From positions 597,176-661,175 of the forward strand of contig NZ_KB907787.1 of NCBI RefSeq assembly GCF_000382205.1: DNA of 64,000 nt, given 5' to 3'. The position numbers were made by a program, and so were the translations under genes. The notes under the pieces were generated by a model. It was not told the DNA's origin and ran no database searches. It saw only the letters and a program-made list of their open reading frames with translations. This DNA comes from Dyadobacter beijingensis DSM 21582. GTDB taxonomy: Bacteria > Bacteroidota > Bacteroidia > Cytophagales > Spirosomataceae. Shown in pieces: positions 17,420 to 27,200 of this stretch (position 1 is the stretch's first letter; each line of letters starts with the position of its first letter).

Positions 17420-18325
17420 ATGAAAAATAAAATAGTACCCTTTTTGCTCTATGCCTTTTGCATTGCATTCCTCAATTTTACATTCAGCGACGAGTTCGAG
17501 GAATACGGGATTTCGCAAAAGGAACTTCAAAACCGTGTGTGGAACGGCTTGCAGGCCGCGTCGGTGAATGTGCCTTATTTCAGTAGCTCAGTGAAATCGG
17601 CCTGTCGCTCACTGGCACCCGATGTGCAGGCGACGGCCATCAAAAAGGCAGGATCGTTCGTGAAGACGTATTTCAGCTCCGAAGATTTTCAGAAACGTTA
17701 TACGGAATCCATCGCGAAGCGTTATCCTAAACTGGAAACGACGGTCAGCGAGCAGCGCAAGCAGGAAATCCGGACCAACCGTTTGAAAGGCGTGCAGGGC
17801 TTGCAGGCGAAGGATATGGAACCGGTGGTCGACATTCAGATCCAGTCGGCCGAGACGTTCGTCGGGATGGAAAGTATGCTTAGCAGCATTCCGGCGGAGC
17901 AGCGGGCCGATTTCAAAAAGCAGATCGAGGACGGCAAGCGCAATGCGGCGTTTTTCAAAAAGATCAAACCGCTTTTGAAGACCAATATGGAGGAGTTTAA
18001 AAAGCAATATGCCGAGTTCCTGGCCAACGACGAGATCCGCCAGTCGGAGCAGACGCTGGCGCGCAACGCGAAGAGCAACGCCGATGAATACGAGAAGTTG
18101 AAAGACCCGAAAAGGGTACTCACGGCCCGCCTGACCGATTTTCTGAACCAGAGCAAAGGCGTGGATTTCGCGGCGCAGACGAAAGAGGTAAATGGGCGCA
18201 AAAAGTTTATAAATGCAGCCTATGAGGGCAAAAGCGATGTGTGGAAGTTCTGTTACCGCATGGGCGCAACGCCTACCAATACTGCGCGGGCATTCGCTCA
18301 GCAGTGGTTGACCGAGTTGAAATAA
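17420..18325 (+). CDS. Exported alpha-helical protein of unknown function
   Basis: A 301-residue protein with an N-terminal signal sequence (MKNKIVPFLLYAFCIAFLNF) and a mature part that is almost entirely charged and helical, rich in Lys, Glu and Ala (for example RSEQTLARNAKSNADEYEKL-like stretches near residues 213-235). It has two Cys residues outside the signal (near residues 62 and 275 of the protein) but no recognised motif. It is the second gene of the pair starting at 16949 and ends just before a strong terminator. I cannot assign a family; a periplasmic helical scaffold is a guess and nothing more. Confidence 0.65.
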   Translation: MKNKIVPFLLYAFCIAFLNFTFSDEFEEYGISQKELQNRVWNGLQAASVNVPYFSSSVKSACRSLAPDVQATAIKKAGSFVKTYFSSEDFQKRYTESIAKRYPKLETTVSEQRKQEIRTNRLKGVQGLQAKDMEPVVDIQIQSAETFVGMESMLSSIPAEQRADFKKQIEDGKRNAAFFKKIKPLLKTNMEEFKKQYAEFLANDEIRQSEQTLARNAKSNADEYEKLKDPKRVLTARLTDFLNQSKGVDFAAQTKEVNGRKKFINAAYEGKSDVWKFCYRMGATPTNTARAFAQQWLTELK

Positions 18326-18377
18326 ATTGGTTTATATAAAATCGACAGCCGCGTGTCATTTGACGCCTTTCTGTCTG

Positions 18378-18421
18378 ATCCGTGGCCGACAGCGCGTTAC
18401 TGTCACCACGGATTTTTTTTT
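18378..18421 (+). terminator. Rho-independent terminator
   Basis: ATCCGTGG (18378-18385) pairs with CCACGGAT (18406-18413), with inner ACAG/CTGT pairing, followed by nine T residues (18413-18421). It ends the 16949-18325 operon. Confidence 0.9.
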
Positions 18422-18446
18422 ATTTCAAGAAAAATGAAGAGAGGTA

Positions 18447-18499
18447 TTGCATTTTCAAAAACATTAAACTTACTTTGTCTATCAAATAAGTATACTATT
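18447..18499 (+). promoter_or_regulatory. Promoter and conserved start block before leader element B
   Basis: TTG (18447-18449), 20 bp and TTACTTTG (18470-18477), then TCTATCAAATAAGTATAC. The spacer length and downstream block match the promoter at 12409. A second candidate (TTTG 18550-18553, 17 bp, TTACTTTG 18571-18578) lies closer to element B. Confidence 0.6.
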
Positions 18500-18665
18500 A
18501 AAAAACAAAGCTCCTGAACCACCCTGAGCTGAGTATTAATCCAGGCATCTTTGATATGAGCACGGTTAATTTACTTTGTACATTCCCTTCGAAGGGAACA
18601 GGGAGGGGCGCCTTCACGCTTTGTTTATCCAAGCCTCATACCGGACGCTGTTGTTGAAGCAGCGA

Positions 18666-18782
18666 GGTATCCTCTGACATTTCTCGGAAATATCCCGCCA
18701 GACAGTCATGGCTGATCATCTGAAATTTTCGGTGGTTGGCGATTTCAGTTGCCGGCTGTGCTGTCCCGGGGTATTTCCGTAC
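18666..18782 (+). ncRNA. Putative structured leader RNA, copy B
   Basis: GGAAATATCCC (18686-18696) pairs with GGGTATTTCC (18769-18778) with one bulged base, GACAG (18701-18705) with CTGTC (18761-18765), and CTGAAAT (18720-18726) with ATTTCAG (18742-18748). The loop carries TTTCGGTGGTTGGC. The 15-nt string AATTTTCGGTGGTTG (18724-18738) is identical to that of copy A, and GACAGTC and TGGCT are also shared, while the helices differ in sequence. It sits about 50 nt upstream of the 40-codon membrane ORF at 18835. Function is unknown; a cis-acting leader is the simplest reading. Confidence 0.55.
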
Positions 18783-18834
18783 CCATATTACGTATTACGT
18801 TTATTGCTTACCGGTATATTATTCCCATCGAAAT

Positions 18835-18957
18835 ATGTTCACATTTTCAGACGCGGTATTGCTGGTGCGGAAAATCGCCGTCGGCGTTCTGCTCACGCTA
18901 GTTCCTTTTGCATTGATTGCCGGCGGCATATGGCTGGCCTTGCAGCTCTTTCACTGA
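18835..18957 (+). CDS. Small single-pass membrane protein (40 residues)
   Basis: From ATG 18835 the frame encodes a 40-residue peptide: a short amphipathic start (MFTFSDAVLLVRKIAV) and a strongly hydrophobic helix (GVLLTLVPFALIAGGIWLAL) ending QLFH. An upstream in-frame start at 18736 would begin inside structured element B, so it is rejected. The stop lies 33 bp before the membrane hydroxylase gene, suggesting co-transcription. It could be an accessory subunit of the hydroxylase or simply a leader peptide. Reality of the gene rests on composition and position only. Confidence 0.5.
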   Translation: MFTFSDAVLLVRKIAVGVLLTLVPFALIAGGIWLALQLFH

Positions 18958-18990
18958 CATCTCATTTCACCTTTTAAATACTGATCACGC

Positions 18991-20070
18991 ATGAACCTGG
19001 ACAAATCCCTGGCCCAAAAAATAACCCGCGACGGTCTGATCAGCGTGGTGCTCTACCTCGCGCCCATTGTATTGATGTTTGCCAGCTTCCAGATTTTCGG
19101 TTACCGGCCGTGGGAGGGTGTCAACGCGTTTCCGTTCAAAGCACCGGGATTCGTTGAAGATGTATTCAAAAACCTGAGCAGCTGGGGGTTACCGGTGATT
19201 ATTCTCGTGCTCGGCGCGATCGAATTTGCGGCGGGTTTGTACGAAAACAAATGGACGAAGAACGAACGCATTCTGGATATTGTCTGCTTTGTCGTTCCGA
19301 AGCTGATTATCCGGCCTTTCGTGGCATATTTTGGATTAAAATTCCTGCCGCTGGTGCTGCCCGACGCGAAGAATGCATTCGAATGGGTGCCATTCTGGTG
19401 GGCATTCCTGATCATCGCCGTAGCCGACGACCTTACGCAATACTGGTACCACCGCCTGCACCACCAGGTGCCCTGGCTATGGCGCTTTCACCGCACGCAC
19501 CACTCGGCCAATTACATGGGAATGGCGATGGCGAGCCGGCAGAATGTGATTTACACCCTGTTCTTCTCGCAAACCTACCTCACCATTGCGCTGACGTATC
19601 TAGGTCTGGGTTATGCCGCATTGTTTGTGAAAGTGATCAAATCGTTCATCACAACGGGCGCGCATTCGAGCATTCCCTGGGACAAGCCGTTTTACGAAAA
19701 GAAATGGCTGCAACCGATCGGCTGGGTACTGGAAAGGCTGATTTCCACACCCGCCACACACCATGCACACCACGCCGATACCACCGATGATGGGGTGGGG
19801 TATTACAAAGGCAACTTCGGTAATATGTTTTTTCTCTGGGATATCATTTTCGGAACGGGCATTATCACGCGCAAATATCCGTCGAGCTACGGCATCAAGC
19901 ATTACCAGGAGGAAGAATGGTATGCGCAGTTTATGTGGCCCATTTTTAAATCCAAAAAAGAAGGCAGCGAGCTATCTCACAACGGCCCCATCGTAGGCGA
20001 TGCCGAACCGGTGGAAGTGCATGAGCCGGTAGCGCTCAAATCCGAGCCAACTACCGTGGCAGTCGCTTAA
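18991..20070 (+). CDS. Sterol desaturase / fatty acid hydroxylase superfamily protein
   Basis: A 359-residue polytopic membrane di-iron enzyme. Histidine boxes are present: YWYHRLHH (HxxHH type), FHRTHHSA and the C-terminal THHAHHAD, with several membrane helices between and a hydrophilic tail after about residue 305. Family members hydroxylate or desaturate lipids such as carotenoids, sterols and fatty acids. It is distinct from the AGMO-like protein at 4442 (different spacing, no C-terminal membrane extension). It follows the small membrane ORF by 33 bp and probably shares its leader, which includes structured element B. The substrate is unknown. Confidence 0.88.
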   Translation: MNLDKSLAQKITRDGLISVVLYLAPIVLMFASFQIFGYRPWEGVNAFPFKAPGFVEDVFKNLSSWGLPVIILVLGAIEFAAGLYENKWTKNERILDIVCFVVPKLIIRPFVAYFGLKFLPLVLPDAKNAFEWVPFWWAFLIIAVADDLTQYWYHRLHHQVPWLWRFHRTHHSANYMGMAMASRQNVIYTLFFSQTYLTIALTYLGLGYAALFVKVIKSFITTGAHSSIPWDKPFYEKKWLQPIGWVLERLISTPATHHAHHADTTDDGVGYYKGNFGNMFFLWDIIFGTGIITRKYPSSYGIKHYQEEEWYAQFMWPIFKSKKEGSELSHNGPIVGDAEPVEVHEPVALKSEPTTVAVA

Positions 20071-20092
20071 ATTCATACCTCATTATTGTCGG

Positions 20093-20122
20093 AATCTCGG
20101 TATGCGAATACCGGGATTTTGC
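20093..20122. terminator. Terminator between convergent genes
   Basis: AATCTCGGTAT (20093-20103) and ATACCGGGATT (20108-20118) form an 11-bp stem with one G-U pair and a GCGA tetraloop, followed by TTTTG. It separates the hydroxylase gene and the M23 peptidase gene. Confidence 0.8.
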
Positions 20123-20124
20123 AT

Positions 20125-21303
20125 TTAATCGGCTTTGCTAATGCCTTCGGACTTGCCTTTGCGCGCTTGGAGCGGTACCGTCGGAATATAACCTTTCGTC
20201 CCATCATCCAGCTGAATGCGGTACCCCTTGCCCGACTCCCCGATGATACGCACCGGCTCGCCTGCCGGCAGTGCCCTGATCATTTCAGCGCGGCTAAATT
20301 GAGCACTGGTGTACAGATTTGCCTTCTTTTTAATGGTAACCGTATCGCCCATCCATTTCGAAAGCTCGGGCAAACCCGCCAGCTTTTCCTTCCGATCGTC
20401 GATAAACGGCAGCGGGTTCACTGCGCCGGAACCGCGGGCGTAAATGCCGAAATGCAAATGCGGCGACGTGGTGATGGCATTACCCGTATTCCCGACTAAT
20501 CCGAGCGTATCGCCCAGCCGCACGCGCTGGCCTGTGGACACGACCTGGCTATCCAGATGCGCATAATACAGCGAATAAGGGTTATCCAATGAAGATACGA
20601 ACACCACTTTTCCACCCAGGTTGTTGGTCCCAACCTGGGTTACGAAGCCGTCACGCGCGGCAATGGCGGGTGTCCCGCGGCGCGCACGTATGTCGATGCC
20701 CTCGTGCAGGCGTGCGCCTGCGTCGCGGTCCGCGCCCCAGAAACTGATCACGCTCGACATGCTGTGCCCGGCGACGGGAAATGCAAGCGTCGGTTCTGTG
20801 AGCAGCGATACGGCTACGGAAAGCGTTTGGTGAAGCCCCGTCTGCACTTTCAGGAGAAGCGTATCCTGGCCGTCGTTGGCGTAGGTAATGTTGGCGACAT
20901 TGTCTTTGAGGTATTCCAAACGCTGGGGCTTCCCGTTCCGCTTGATTTTATACAATTCCAAAAACAGCAGCGCCGTGGAATCTTCGTTCGACCGGTTTGG
21001 TGTGATAACGAGCCTGCGGCCTTCGGGTACCGTCAGCCTGAACGCCTGCGCCGGAATGGAATCGCCGAGGAAAATGCGCTCCTGGTGGGGGACGGCGGTC
21101 ACAAGTGAATCCGCAAGCACGGCGGTACTCATGCGAAACCATGTCTGCCCGGCCGATGTTTTCTCCAACTTCGCTTTCAGCAACTCGCGCTCATAGTGCT
21201 CCTGCGGCGTGACGGGAAACCAATGCGAAACCGGCACAGGTTTACAAGCGGCCCAAAGCGCGGCCAGCAATGCGAATGCGGATATTTTTTTCAGGATTTT
21301 CAT
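20125..21303 (-). CDS. M23 (LytM) family metallopeptidase lipoprotein with SH3-like domain
   Basis: A 392-residue lipoprotein. ATG 21303 gives a lipobox LWAAC near residue 20. The C-terminal half contains the M23 zinc motifs: H-x3-D in RLHEGIDIRARRG and HxH in SPHLHFGIY, with GLVGNTGNA between. A short SH3-like segment follows (LPAGEPVRIIGESGKGYRIQ, DDGTKGYIP). The N-terminal 170 residues form a beta-rich domain of unknown type. M23 enzymes cut peptidoglycan cross-links or, when extracytoplasmic, other peptides; here all ligands appear intact, so an active cell-wall endopeptidase is likely. It stands alone between a terminator and the divergent nuclease gene at 21422. Confidence 0.88.
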   Translation of the reverse strand: MKILKKISAFALLAALWAACKPVPVSHWFPVTPQEHYERELLKAKLEKTSAGQTWFRMSTAVLADSLVTAVPHQERIFLGDSIPAQAFRLTVPEGRRLVITPNRSNEDSTALLFLELYKIKRNGKPQRLEYLKDNVANITYANDGQDTLLLKVQTGLHQTLSVAVSLLTEPTLAFPVAGHSMSSVISFWGADRDAGARLHEGIDIRARRGTPAIAARDGFVTQVGTNNLGGKVVFVSSLDNPYSLYYAHLDSQVVSTGQRVRLGDTLGLVGNTGNAITTSPHLHFGIYARGSGAVNPLPFIDDRKEKLAGLPELSKWMGDTVTIKKKANLYTSAQFSRAEMIRALPAGEPVRIIGESGKGYRIQLDDGTKGYIPTVPLQARKGKSEGISKAD

Positions 21304-21421
21304 TTGTTGATGACTTTGTAAAACGCAGGATAACAAAGTCGTGCCATTGGGACATTAGATGAGGTTCGCCAACGGGCGTTGGTCGATATTGCCGTTTTCG
21401 GACTTTTAAAACTTCATCGAC

Positions 21422-22534
21422 ATGGCAAACTTTAGTGCATTGGTGAACTCGATTCACGAAACAAATTCAACGCTTCAGCAAAGCGCTTCCAAGGCGATCA
21501 ATCGTTATTTGACAATCCGCAATTGGCTAATCGGCTTTCATATTGTCGAATTTGAGCAGCACGGCGAAGATAGGGCACAATATGGGCTGCGGCTGGTCGA
21601 CGAACTTGCAGAAGTATTGCGCATTGCAGGCCTTGGTGCGAGGAATTTGAAACTGTTCAGACAGTTCTATCTGACTTATCCGCAAATTGTGCAGACGCTG
21701 TCTGCACAATTCAAAAATGGGTTGCCTGCCAAATCGAAAGACTTGGCGGAAATAATTGGCAAGGTCGGCTATGTGCTGGACGATGCCTCAGCGAAGCGTT
21801 CAGTGGATCCGGATGTGTTGATTTCCAAACTATCTTTCTCACATCTTACGCTACTACTTCCGCTTCGGGAGCCTGAAAAAAGGCGATTCTACGAGAACCA
21901 ATGCATCAAAGGCAATTGGAGCGTTTCTGAGCTGAAAAGACAAATCAACACCCTCTACTACGAAAGGTCAGGGCTAAGTATTGACCCCGTTGCACTAGGC
22001 CGGGATGTCGAACAGCATGCTCAGCGGGTGGGTATTGCGGACATTATCAAATCCCCTTTCACTTTTGAGTTTTTGGGCTTGGAAGCCAAAGATGTGGTAT
22101 ATGAAAACGACCTGGAACAGGCATTGGTCGAAAACCTGGAAGCTTTTCTGATTGAACTGGGGCATGGGTTCTGTTTCGAGGCGAAGCAGAAGCGGATCAT
22201 TATCGGGGATGATTACTTTTTTGTGGACCTGGTTTTTTACCACCGCATTCTGAAATGCCACGTGCTGATCGAACTGAAAACCAATGAGGTAAAACACGAG
22301 CATATCGGTCAGCTGAAAACTTATATCAATTACTATAAAAAAGAAGTGATGGCCCGCGACGATAACCCGCCGGTGGGGTTGCTGCTCGTCACAAACCAAA
22401 ACCGCGCACTCGTGGAGTACGCGGTGGCAGACAGCGATATGCAGCTGTTTGTGAGCAAATATGTCGTGCAGCTGCCGACCAAAGAACAGTTGCAGGACTT
22501 TATTCAAAATGAACTGGCGCAAATGCGGCCATAA
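21422..22534 (+). CDS. DUF1016/YhcG-type PD-(D/E)XK nuclease domain protein
   Basis: A 370-residue protein. The N-terminal half (SALVNSIHETNSTLQQSASK onwards, with YGLRLVDELAEVL) matches DUF1016_N, and the C-terminal half carries the nuclease core FVDLVFYHRILKCHVLIELK, with the Asp and the E-x-K of a PD-(D/E)XK site. Homologues are often encoded near restriction or defence genes, but no methylase or restriction gene is next to it here. Base composition is somewhat more AT-rich than the neighbours, which hints at separate acquisition. The start is ATG 21422. Its stop directly abuts the convergent gene at 22535. The biological role is unproven. Confidence 0.85.
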   Translation: MANFSALVNSIHETNSTLQQSASKAINRYLTIRNWLIGFHIVEFEQHGEDRAQYGLRLVDELAEVLRIAGLGARNLKLFRQFYLTYPQIVQTLSAQFKNGLPAKSKDLAEIIGKVGYVLDDASAKRSVDPDVLISKLSFSHLTLLLPLREPEKRRFYENQCIKGNWSVSELKRQINTLYYERSGLSIDPVALGRDVEQHAQRVGIADIIKSPFTFEFLGLEAKDVVYENDLEQALVENLEAFLIELGHGFCFEAKQKRIIIGDDYFFVDLVFYHRILKCHVLIELKTNEVKHEHIGQLKTYINYYKKEVMARDDNPPVGLLLVTNQNRALVEYAVADSDMQLFVSKYVVQLPTKEQLQDFIQNELAQMRP

Positions 22535-23032
22535 TCAGCCTACGCGCTTGTAAACCGTTTCCGTCGCCTTGTCTTCGTCGCCTTCCGGGGAAATGTTATA
22601 GGCAGTGATGACCAATGTGTCGGGATCGGTGAGCTCGGCAACGGTGCGCCAGTTCCAGGGGGCGGGATATTCGGGGACGCTGTACTGGCCGAGGACGGTG
22701 AAACCATTTTCGGTAGGGGTGCCGTTGGAGAGCATCATGCCCGTGCCCATGTGAAAACTGTCGACCCAAAACGCCTGGGCATTGCTGTTGGGAATGTCGA
22801 AACCGTAGATGGCGATGCCCTGGAAGGGCTTTCCGTCAATGCTCCCCTGGTATTCGTGCAGCAGGAAGCTGCCGCCGAGGATGGATTTGATGGTACCGGT
22901 CATCCCGGACTCGTCGGCCAGGACATTCGGTTCGAACCATGTTTTAGTGACGCCCTTCCAGTTGCCTACGAGGCTTTGAAGTTGGTGGTGTGTTCCGGAT
23001 TCGAGGGAAATTTCGAATTTGCTTTTGGACAT
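22535..23032 (-). CDS. DUF1579-family protein
   Basis: A 165-residue cytoplasmic protein with no signal sequence. It resembles DUF1579 proteins: LQSLVGNWKGVTKTWFEPN at the start, GGSFLLHEYQGSIDGKPFQG and GFDIPNSNAQAFWVDSFHMG in the middle. These are small beta-barrel, lipocalin-like folds with unknown function. It is convergent with the nuclease gene with no gap and is divergent from the AraC-type regulator at 23200 (168-bp gap), so the regulator might control it. That link is positional inference. Confidence 0.8.
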   Translation of the reverse strand: MSKSKFEISLESGTHHQLQSLVGNWKGVTKTWFEPNVLADESGMTGTIKSILGGSFLLHEYQGSIDGKPFQGIAIYGFDIPNSNAQAFWVDSFHMGTGMMLSNGTPTENGFTVLGQYSVPEYPAPWNWRTVAELTDPDTLVITAYNISPEGDEDKATETVYKRVG

Positions 23033-23199
23033 AGTGTTTGAATTTAAATGGGCATCGGTTGAAATTTGTTAATTCAAAATTTGACAAAAATAAGAAGCAA
23101 AACAAGGTCGAAGATGCCAATCGCGAGGGGTATTTGGGACAAAAATATTTATATTGGTGCCCGCTTTGATCTGAATGTCAAAGATTAACCATCAACAAC

Positions 23200-24219
23200 A
23201 TGCTACAATTAGGTCTATTAATTACCAATCGGCACCGCTTATTGAGCGTAGCAGCGATACTCGATGTTTTCGAGTCGGTGAACAGCTTCTACGAACGTGC
23301 CAATCAGCCCCATTTTTTCAACATTACCCTGTTTTCGCCCGACCCTGAGCCGGGCCAGTTTTACGGCGCCTATGCCATGCAGCCGATCAGCGAGTTTACG
23401 AAGCAGGATTTGATCCTGATACCTGCATTCGGTTCGGGCGATGTGCAAAGTTCCATTACGAGCAACCAATGCTGCGTTCCGTGGCTTTGGGAGCAATATA
23501 AAAACGGCGCGGAGCTGGCAAGCTTCTGTACCGGTGCATTCCTGCTGGCCGCTGCCGGCTTGCTGAATGGCCGGCATGCTACCACGCACATCGATGCGGC
23601 GGAGGCGCTAGCGTCTAATTTCCCGGATATTATCATGAAAAGCGACGCGGTAGTGACTGAGGACAGAGGTATTTATACAAGCGGCGGCGCTACGAGCAGC
23701 TTTCATCTGATGCTGTACCTGATCCAGCGTTTTTGCGGAAAGGATCTCACATTGCGGACGGCCAAGATGTTTGCGATCGATATGGACCGGGAGCAGCAGA
23801 CGTATTTCGGCACATTTGCCCCGCCGCAAGATCACGGCGACGGCCTGGTAAATATGGCGCAACAGAAAATCGAACAGGAATACCAGGAGGGCAGCACGAT
23901 AGAGGTGCTGATCCAGGACATTCCGGCGAGCCGGCGCAACGTGGTAAGGCGTTTCAAGCAGGCCATCGGCGTGACGCCGATCGAATATTTGCAGCGCACG
24001 CGCATCGAAGCAGCGAAGAAATTGCTGGCCCAAACCGACCAGAGCGTGCTGGAAGTAATGCTGAATTCAGGCTATAACGATCTGAAATCGTTTCGGCAGC
24101 TCTTCAAGAAAAGTACCGGCGTAACGCCGAAAGAATACCGCGACAAGTTTAATATCGCCCGCCTCGAAAGCGGGAGCAGGCTCAACCGCCGCCTGAGCGG
24201 GGCCGCATTTTTAGATTGA
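23200..24219 (+). CDS. GlxA-type AraC-family transcriptional regulator with DJ-1/PfpI domain
   Basis: A 339-residue regulator. The N-terminal domain is DJ-1/PfpI-like, with the nucleophile-elbow Cys in ELASFCTGAFLLAAAGLLNG. The C-terminal domain is an AraC-type double helix-turn-helix (SRRNVVRRFKQAIGVTPIEY, then SVLEVMLNSGYNDLKSFRQLFKKSTGVTPKEY). GlxA-like regulators often respond to small amines, aldehydes or amides, but the ligand is unknown here. It is divergent from the DUF1579 gene and ends at a strong bidirectional terminator shared with the glycosidase gene. Confidence 0.92.
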   Translation: MLQLGLLITNRHRLLSVAAILDVFESVNSFYERANQPHFFNITLFSPDPEPGQFYGAYAMQPISEFTKQDLILIPAFGSGDVQSSITSNQCCVPWLWEQYKNGAELASFCTGAFLLAAAGLLNGRHATTHIDAAEALASNFPDIIMKSDAVVTEDRGIYTSGGATSSFHLMLYLIQRFCGKDLTLRTAKMFAIDMDREQQTYFGTFAPPQDHGDGLVNMAQQKIEQEYQEGSTIEVLIQDIPASRRNVVRRFKQAIGVTPIEYLQRTRIEAAKKLLAQTDQSVLEVMLNSGYNDLKSFRQLFKKSTGVTPKEYRDKFNIARLESGSRLNRRLSGAAFLD

Positions 24220-24225
24220 AACAAC

Positions 24226-24256
24226 AAAGCCCGGACCGCAACGATCCGGGCTTTTT
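24226..24256. terminator. Bidirectional terminator
   Basis: AAAGCCCGGA (24226-24235) pairs with TCCGGGCTTT (24245-24254), with T-rich flanks, between the convergent regulator and glycosidase genes. Confidence 0.9.
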
Positions 24257-24274
24257 CTCTATTGATCTTCTGTA

Positions 24275-27200
24275 TTAATTGACTTTCGCCACCTTCCTGA
24301 ACGCCCGGTCGTTCCCTTGCCTGATCTCGACAATGTAAACACTCGCAGGCAAATGCGTGATGTTCAGCTGGTGCTCGAAGCGGTTGGCCGTTTTATTCAC
24401 CTTCATATTCTTGAAAAGCCGTCCTGATTTCGCGTCGAAAATACGGATTTCGATCAGCTCTGTTTTCTCGTTGGCGAGGTCGATCCGGAGGTAATCGGAG
24501 GTTGGGTTTGGATAAACATTCACATCCGCATGCAGGGGAGCCTCCGGTTCCAATGCCGGCGCGGCCATTTCCACCGCTGCCTGGCGCGCATTGGAACCGT
24601 CGGCAGCCATGACGAAAATCGGCGTTTCGCCGGCGGTAACCGTCACTTTGCCATCCACGATCGGCAGCTCGGCCATAGCCATATTGTCGGCGCCGGCGGT
24701 AGGGGTGTAAATTCTCGCAACGCCCGATTGGTTGAGGTTCAATGTATATTCGGCGGTGCGGCCTACCTCGTCGGGCACGGTGAGGATGTAAACCGATTTG
24801 CCGTTCAATTCGTAACGGTCCACGATCGGGTCGTTATGGATCGTTTCCTTGTATTCGTACTGGCCGAAAAGCTTCTGCGTTTGCAGGAAATAGTCGGCAG
24901 ATGGCCGGCGGGTCTGGTCATTGTTTACAAATCCCGAAGTGCCGAACATCCCGCCGTGGCCGTGATCGTCATACATTTGGTAGAAAAACAACTTTTCGAC
25001 CCCATTACGGGCAGTGAAGAGCGACGTGCGCAGAATCCAGTCCGCCTGCGTCTGCATTGCGGACTTGCTGCCGATCGGGATCGCTTTCAACGGGCTTTCC
25101 GGGTGTATGTCGTAACCGGCTTCGGTATTCCAGATAGGCAGGTCATTGGACACTTCGCGGGTTACTTTCACGAAGTTTTCGAGGATTTGCTTTGCGTTCG
25201 TCACCTCCGGCGCCGCACCGCGGGTAGAAGTACCGCTCTGGCTCGACGATGCATTATCGGTATACAGGTGAAAATTAACCACATCCCAGCAGAGGTTCAC
25301 GGTTCCATCGGCATTGAAGCCGCGGAATTCCTTGCACCAATCCACCATTCCCTTCACGAAATCGGGGCCGGTAACCAGCCCGGCAATGACTACTTTCATG
25401 TTCGGGTCGGCATTTTTCACGCCTACGCCAGGACCCATCGTATTTTTATGTCCGTCATAAAATGCCGACATGTTCGCTGCGTATTCGCGGGCGGTCTGGT
25501 AGCCTTTGCGGCCTTTCCACCACTTGTCGCGCTCGTTGTCGCATTCAATGTATTTGATCAGGTTAAGGCCGATTTTAATGGTATTGACCGGGTCGTTCGT
25601 CCAGCGCGGTGTAGTGGAAACGCTTAGCAGCGAGGGGTCTACATTGGGATTACTTCCATAACGAGCCGCATACTGGAACGCTACCCTGGCTTGTTCTTTG
25701 TAGGACACCGGATCCGAAAAGCTCTTTCCGTAGCGCACCGGCACATTCTCGGGATCGCGCTGGTCTTCGGGGTATGTTTCCCGCATCCAGGCGGGCTGCG
25801 TTTTAAGACAAGCCAGTATTTCGATGCCTTCCTGCTTGCAACGTTCGTAAATCAAATCGTAATTCCAGCTGCCGCTTAATGTGGGATTGTAGGAATACAC
25901 GCCTTCCGACGATTCCAGTTTTTCCCAATCCATATAATGACGCAGGCCGGTGAAACTCTTCGCTACCTGCACCTTCGATTCGACTAGCGATTCGGTATGC
26001 GCACCATCCTGGAAATACCATTCGTAACCATTCACACCGAGCATGTCGTTGAGTTTGATATGCTTCGCACGAGCCGGTTTGACGGTCTCTGTGCCCGGCG
26101 TATAGCTGCCATAGAACTCGATTTCCGTCGGTAAGGTGTTCGACATCGTCATGACCAGGTAGCGGATGTTGCTCATCGGTTGGTCGAGTTTGAACTGCGC
26201 GTCGCCGGAAAGCTGGCGATCGGGGTAGGGGCCTACCCAGCCATTGTAGATCTCGCCGGTGAAAGTCGCCACCGGAATGCGTTCCCATTGATCGGTGATC
26301 ACGGCAAGCGTTAGCGGGAAATCTTGCGCAGAACCTGTAAAATCAAAGAATTTAACTCCATTCAAAGTGATCTGCTCGTCGTCTTTCAGCGGGTAATAGG
26401 CTTCGTAATTGTTGATCACCTTGCCCCAGCCCGTCAGCACGTTTTCTTGCGTATTGCCGTCGAACAAGCCTTCCAGACCGTTGGCGGCATTCGTGAGCTG
26501 GTACCAGCGTTTCGGATCGATCGGGATTTTGGTGCCGAGCGCGGGGTTGTTCGGGTTGGAATTGTCCGAAACCGTGAACGTTCTGGCCACATTATCGGCC
26601 GTCAGATAATTATTATTACCCGCTTGCGAAGCGGTAATGGTCACCTGCCCGGCTGTGTGAATGGACGCCTTCCAGATACCGCTCGCGTTCGAAACAGATA
26701 CAACCGACGGATTGGAAGAAGTAAATTGTAACGGTGTTTCGGGATTGGTACTGCTGGCGGTCAGATTGAATGAGCCATCGGTCAGGCTTTTGTCCGAAAT
26801 GGCGTCGAATGTGATGACGGATTTTCCCTGCACCGAACCGGGGATGACTTCAAACCAGTTGAAATTGAATGCCCCGCGATTGGCGAAAATGCGGAAAATC
26901 TGGCTGCCCGCTTCAAGCTGGATCGTCGTGCGGACGGTAGTATAGTTCTGCCAGCCGCCGGTTTGCGGCACATCTACGCTTCCTAGTACGGCCCCGCCGG
27001 TGTTTTTGAACTGAATATTGCCATTTCCCCATTGGTTGGCCACCCGGAAGTTTACCGTGTAGGTGCCGGCTGTCGGGACATGCACATTATAGTCCATCCA
27101 GTCGTTGTCGTCGATGTAATTGACGTTCTGGTCACCGTCTACGTCGCCCGTCGTTTCGGTCCGGACGTCGGAAGCCGCGTCGAAAGTTTCAGCTTCGATG

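Noticed and set aside
21369..21382. CCAACG-GG-CGTTGG palindrome between the M23 and nuclease genes.
   Set aside because: It is a short palindrome in a GC-rich region with no other support; it was not listed as an operator.
24530..25627. A 365-codon open frame on the plus strand inside the glycosidase gene.
   Set aside because: It is an antisense shadow: no signal, no known motif, and the minus-strand frame is continuous with clear CBM6 and T9SS domains.
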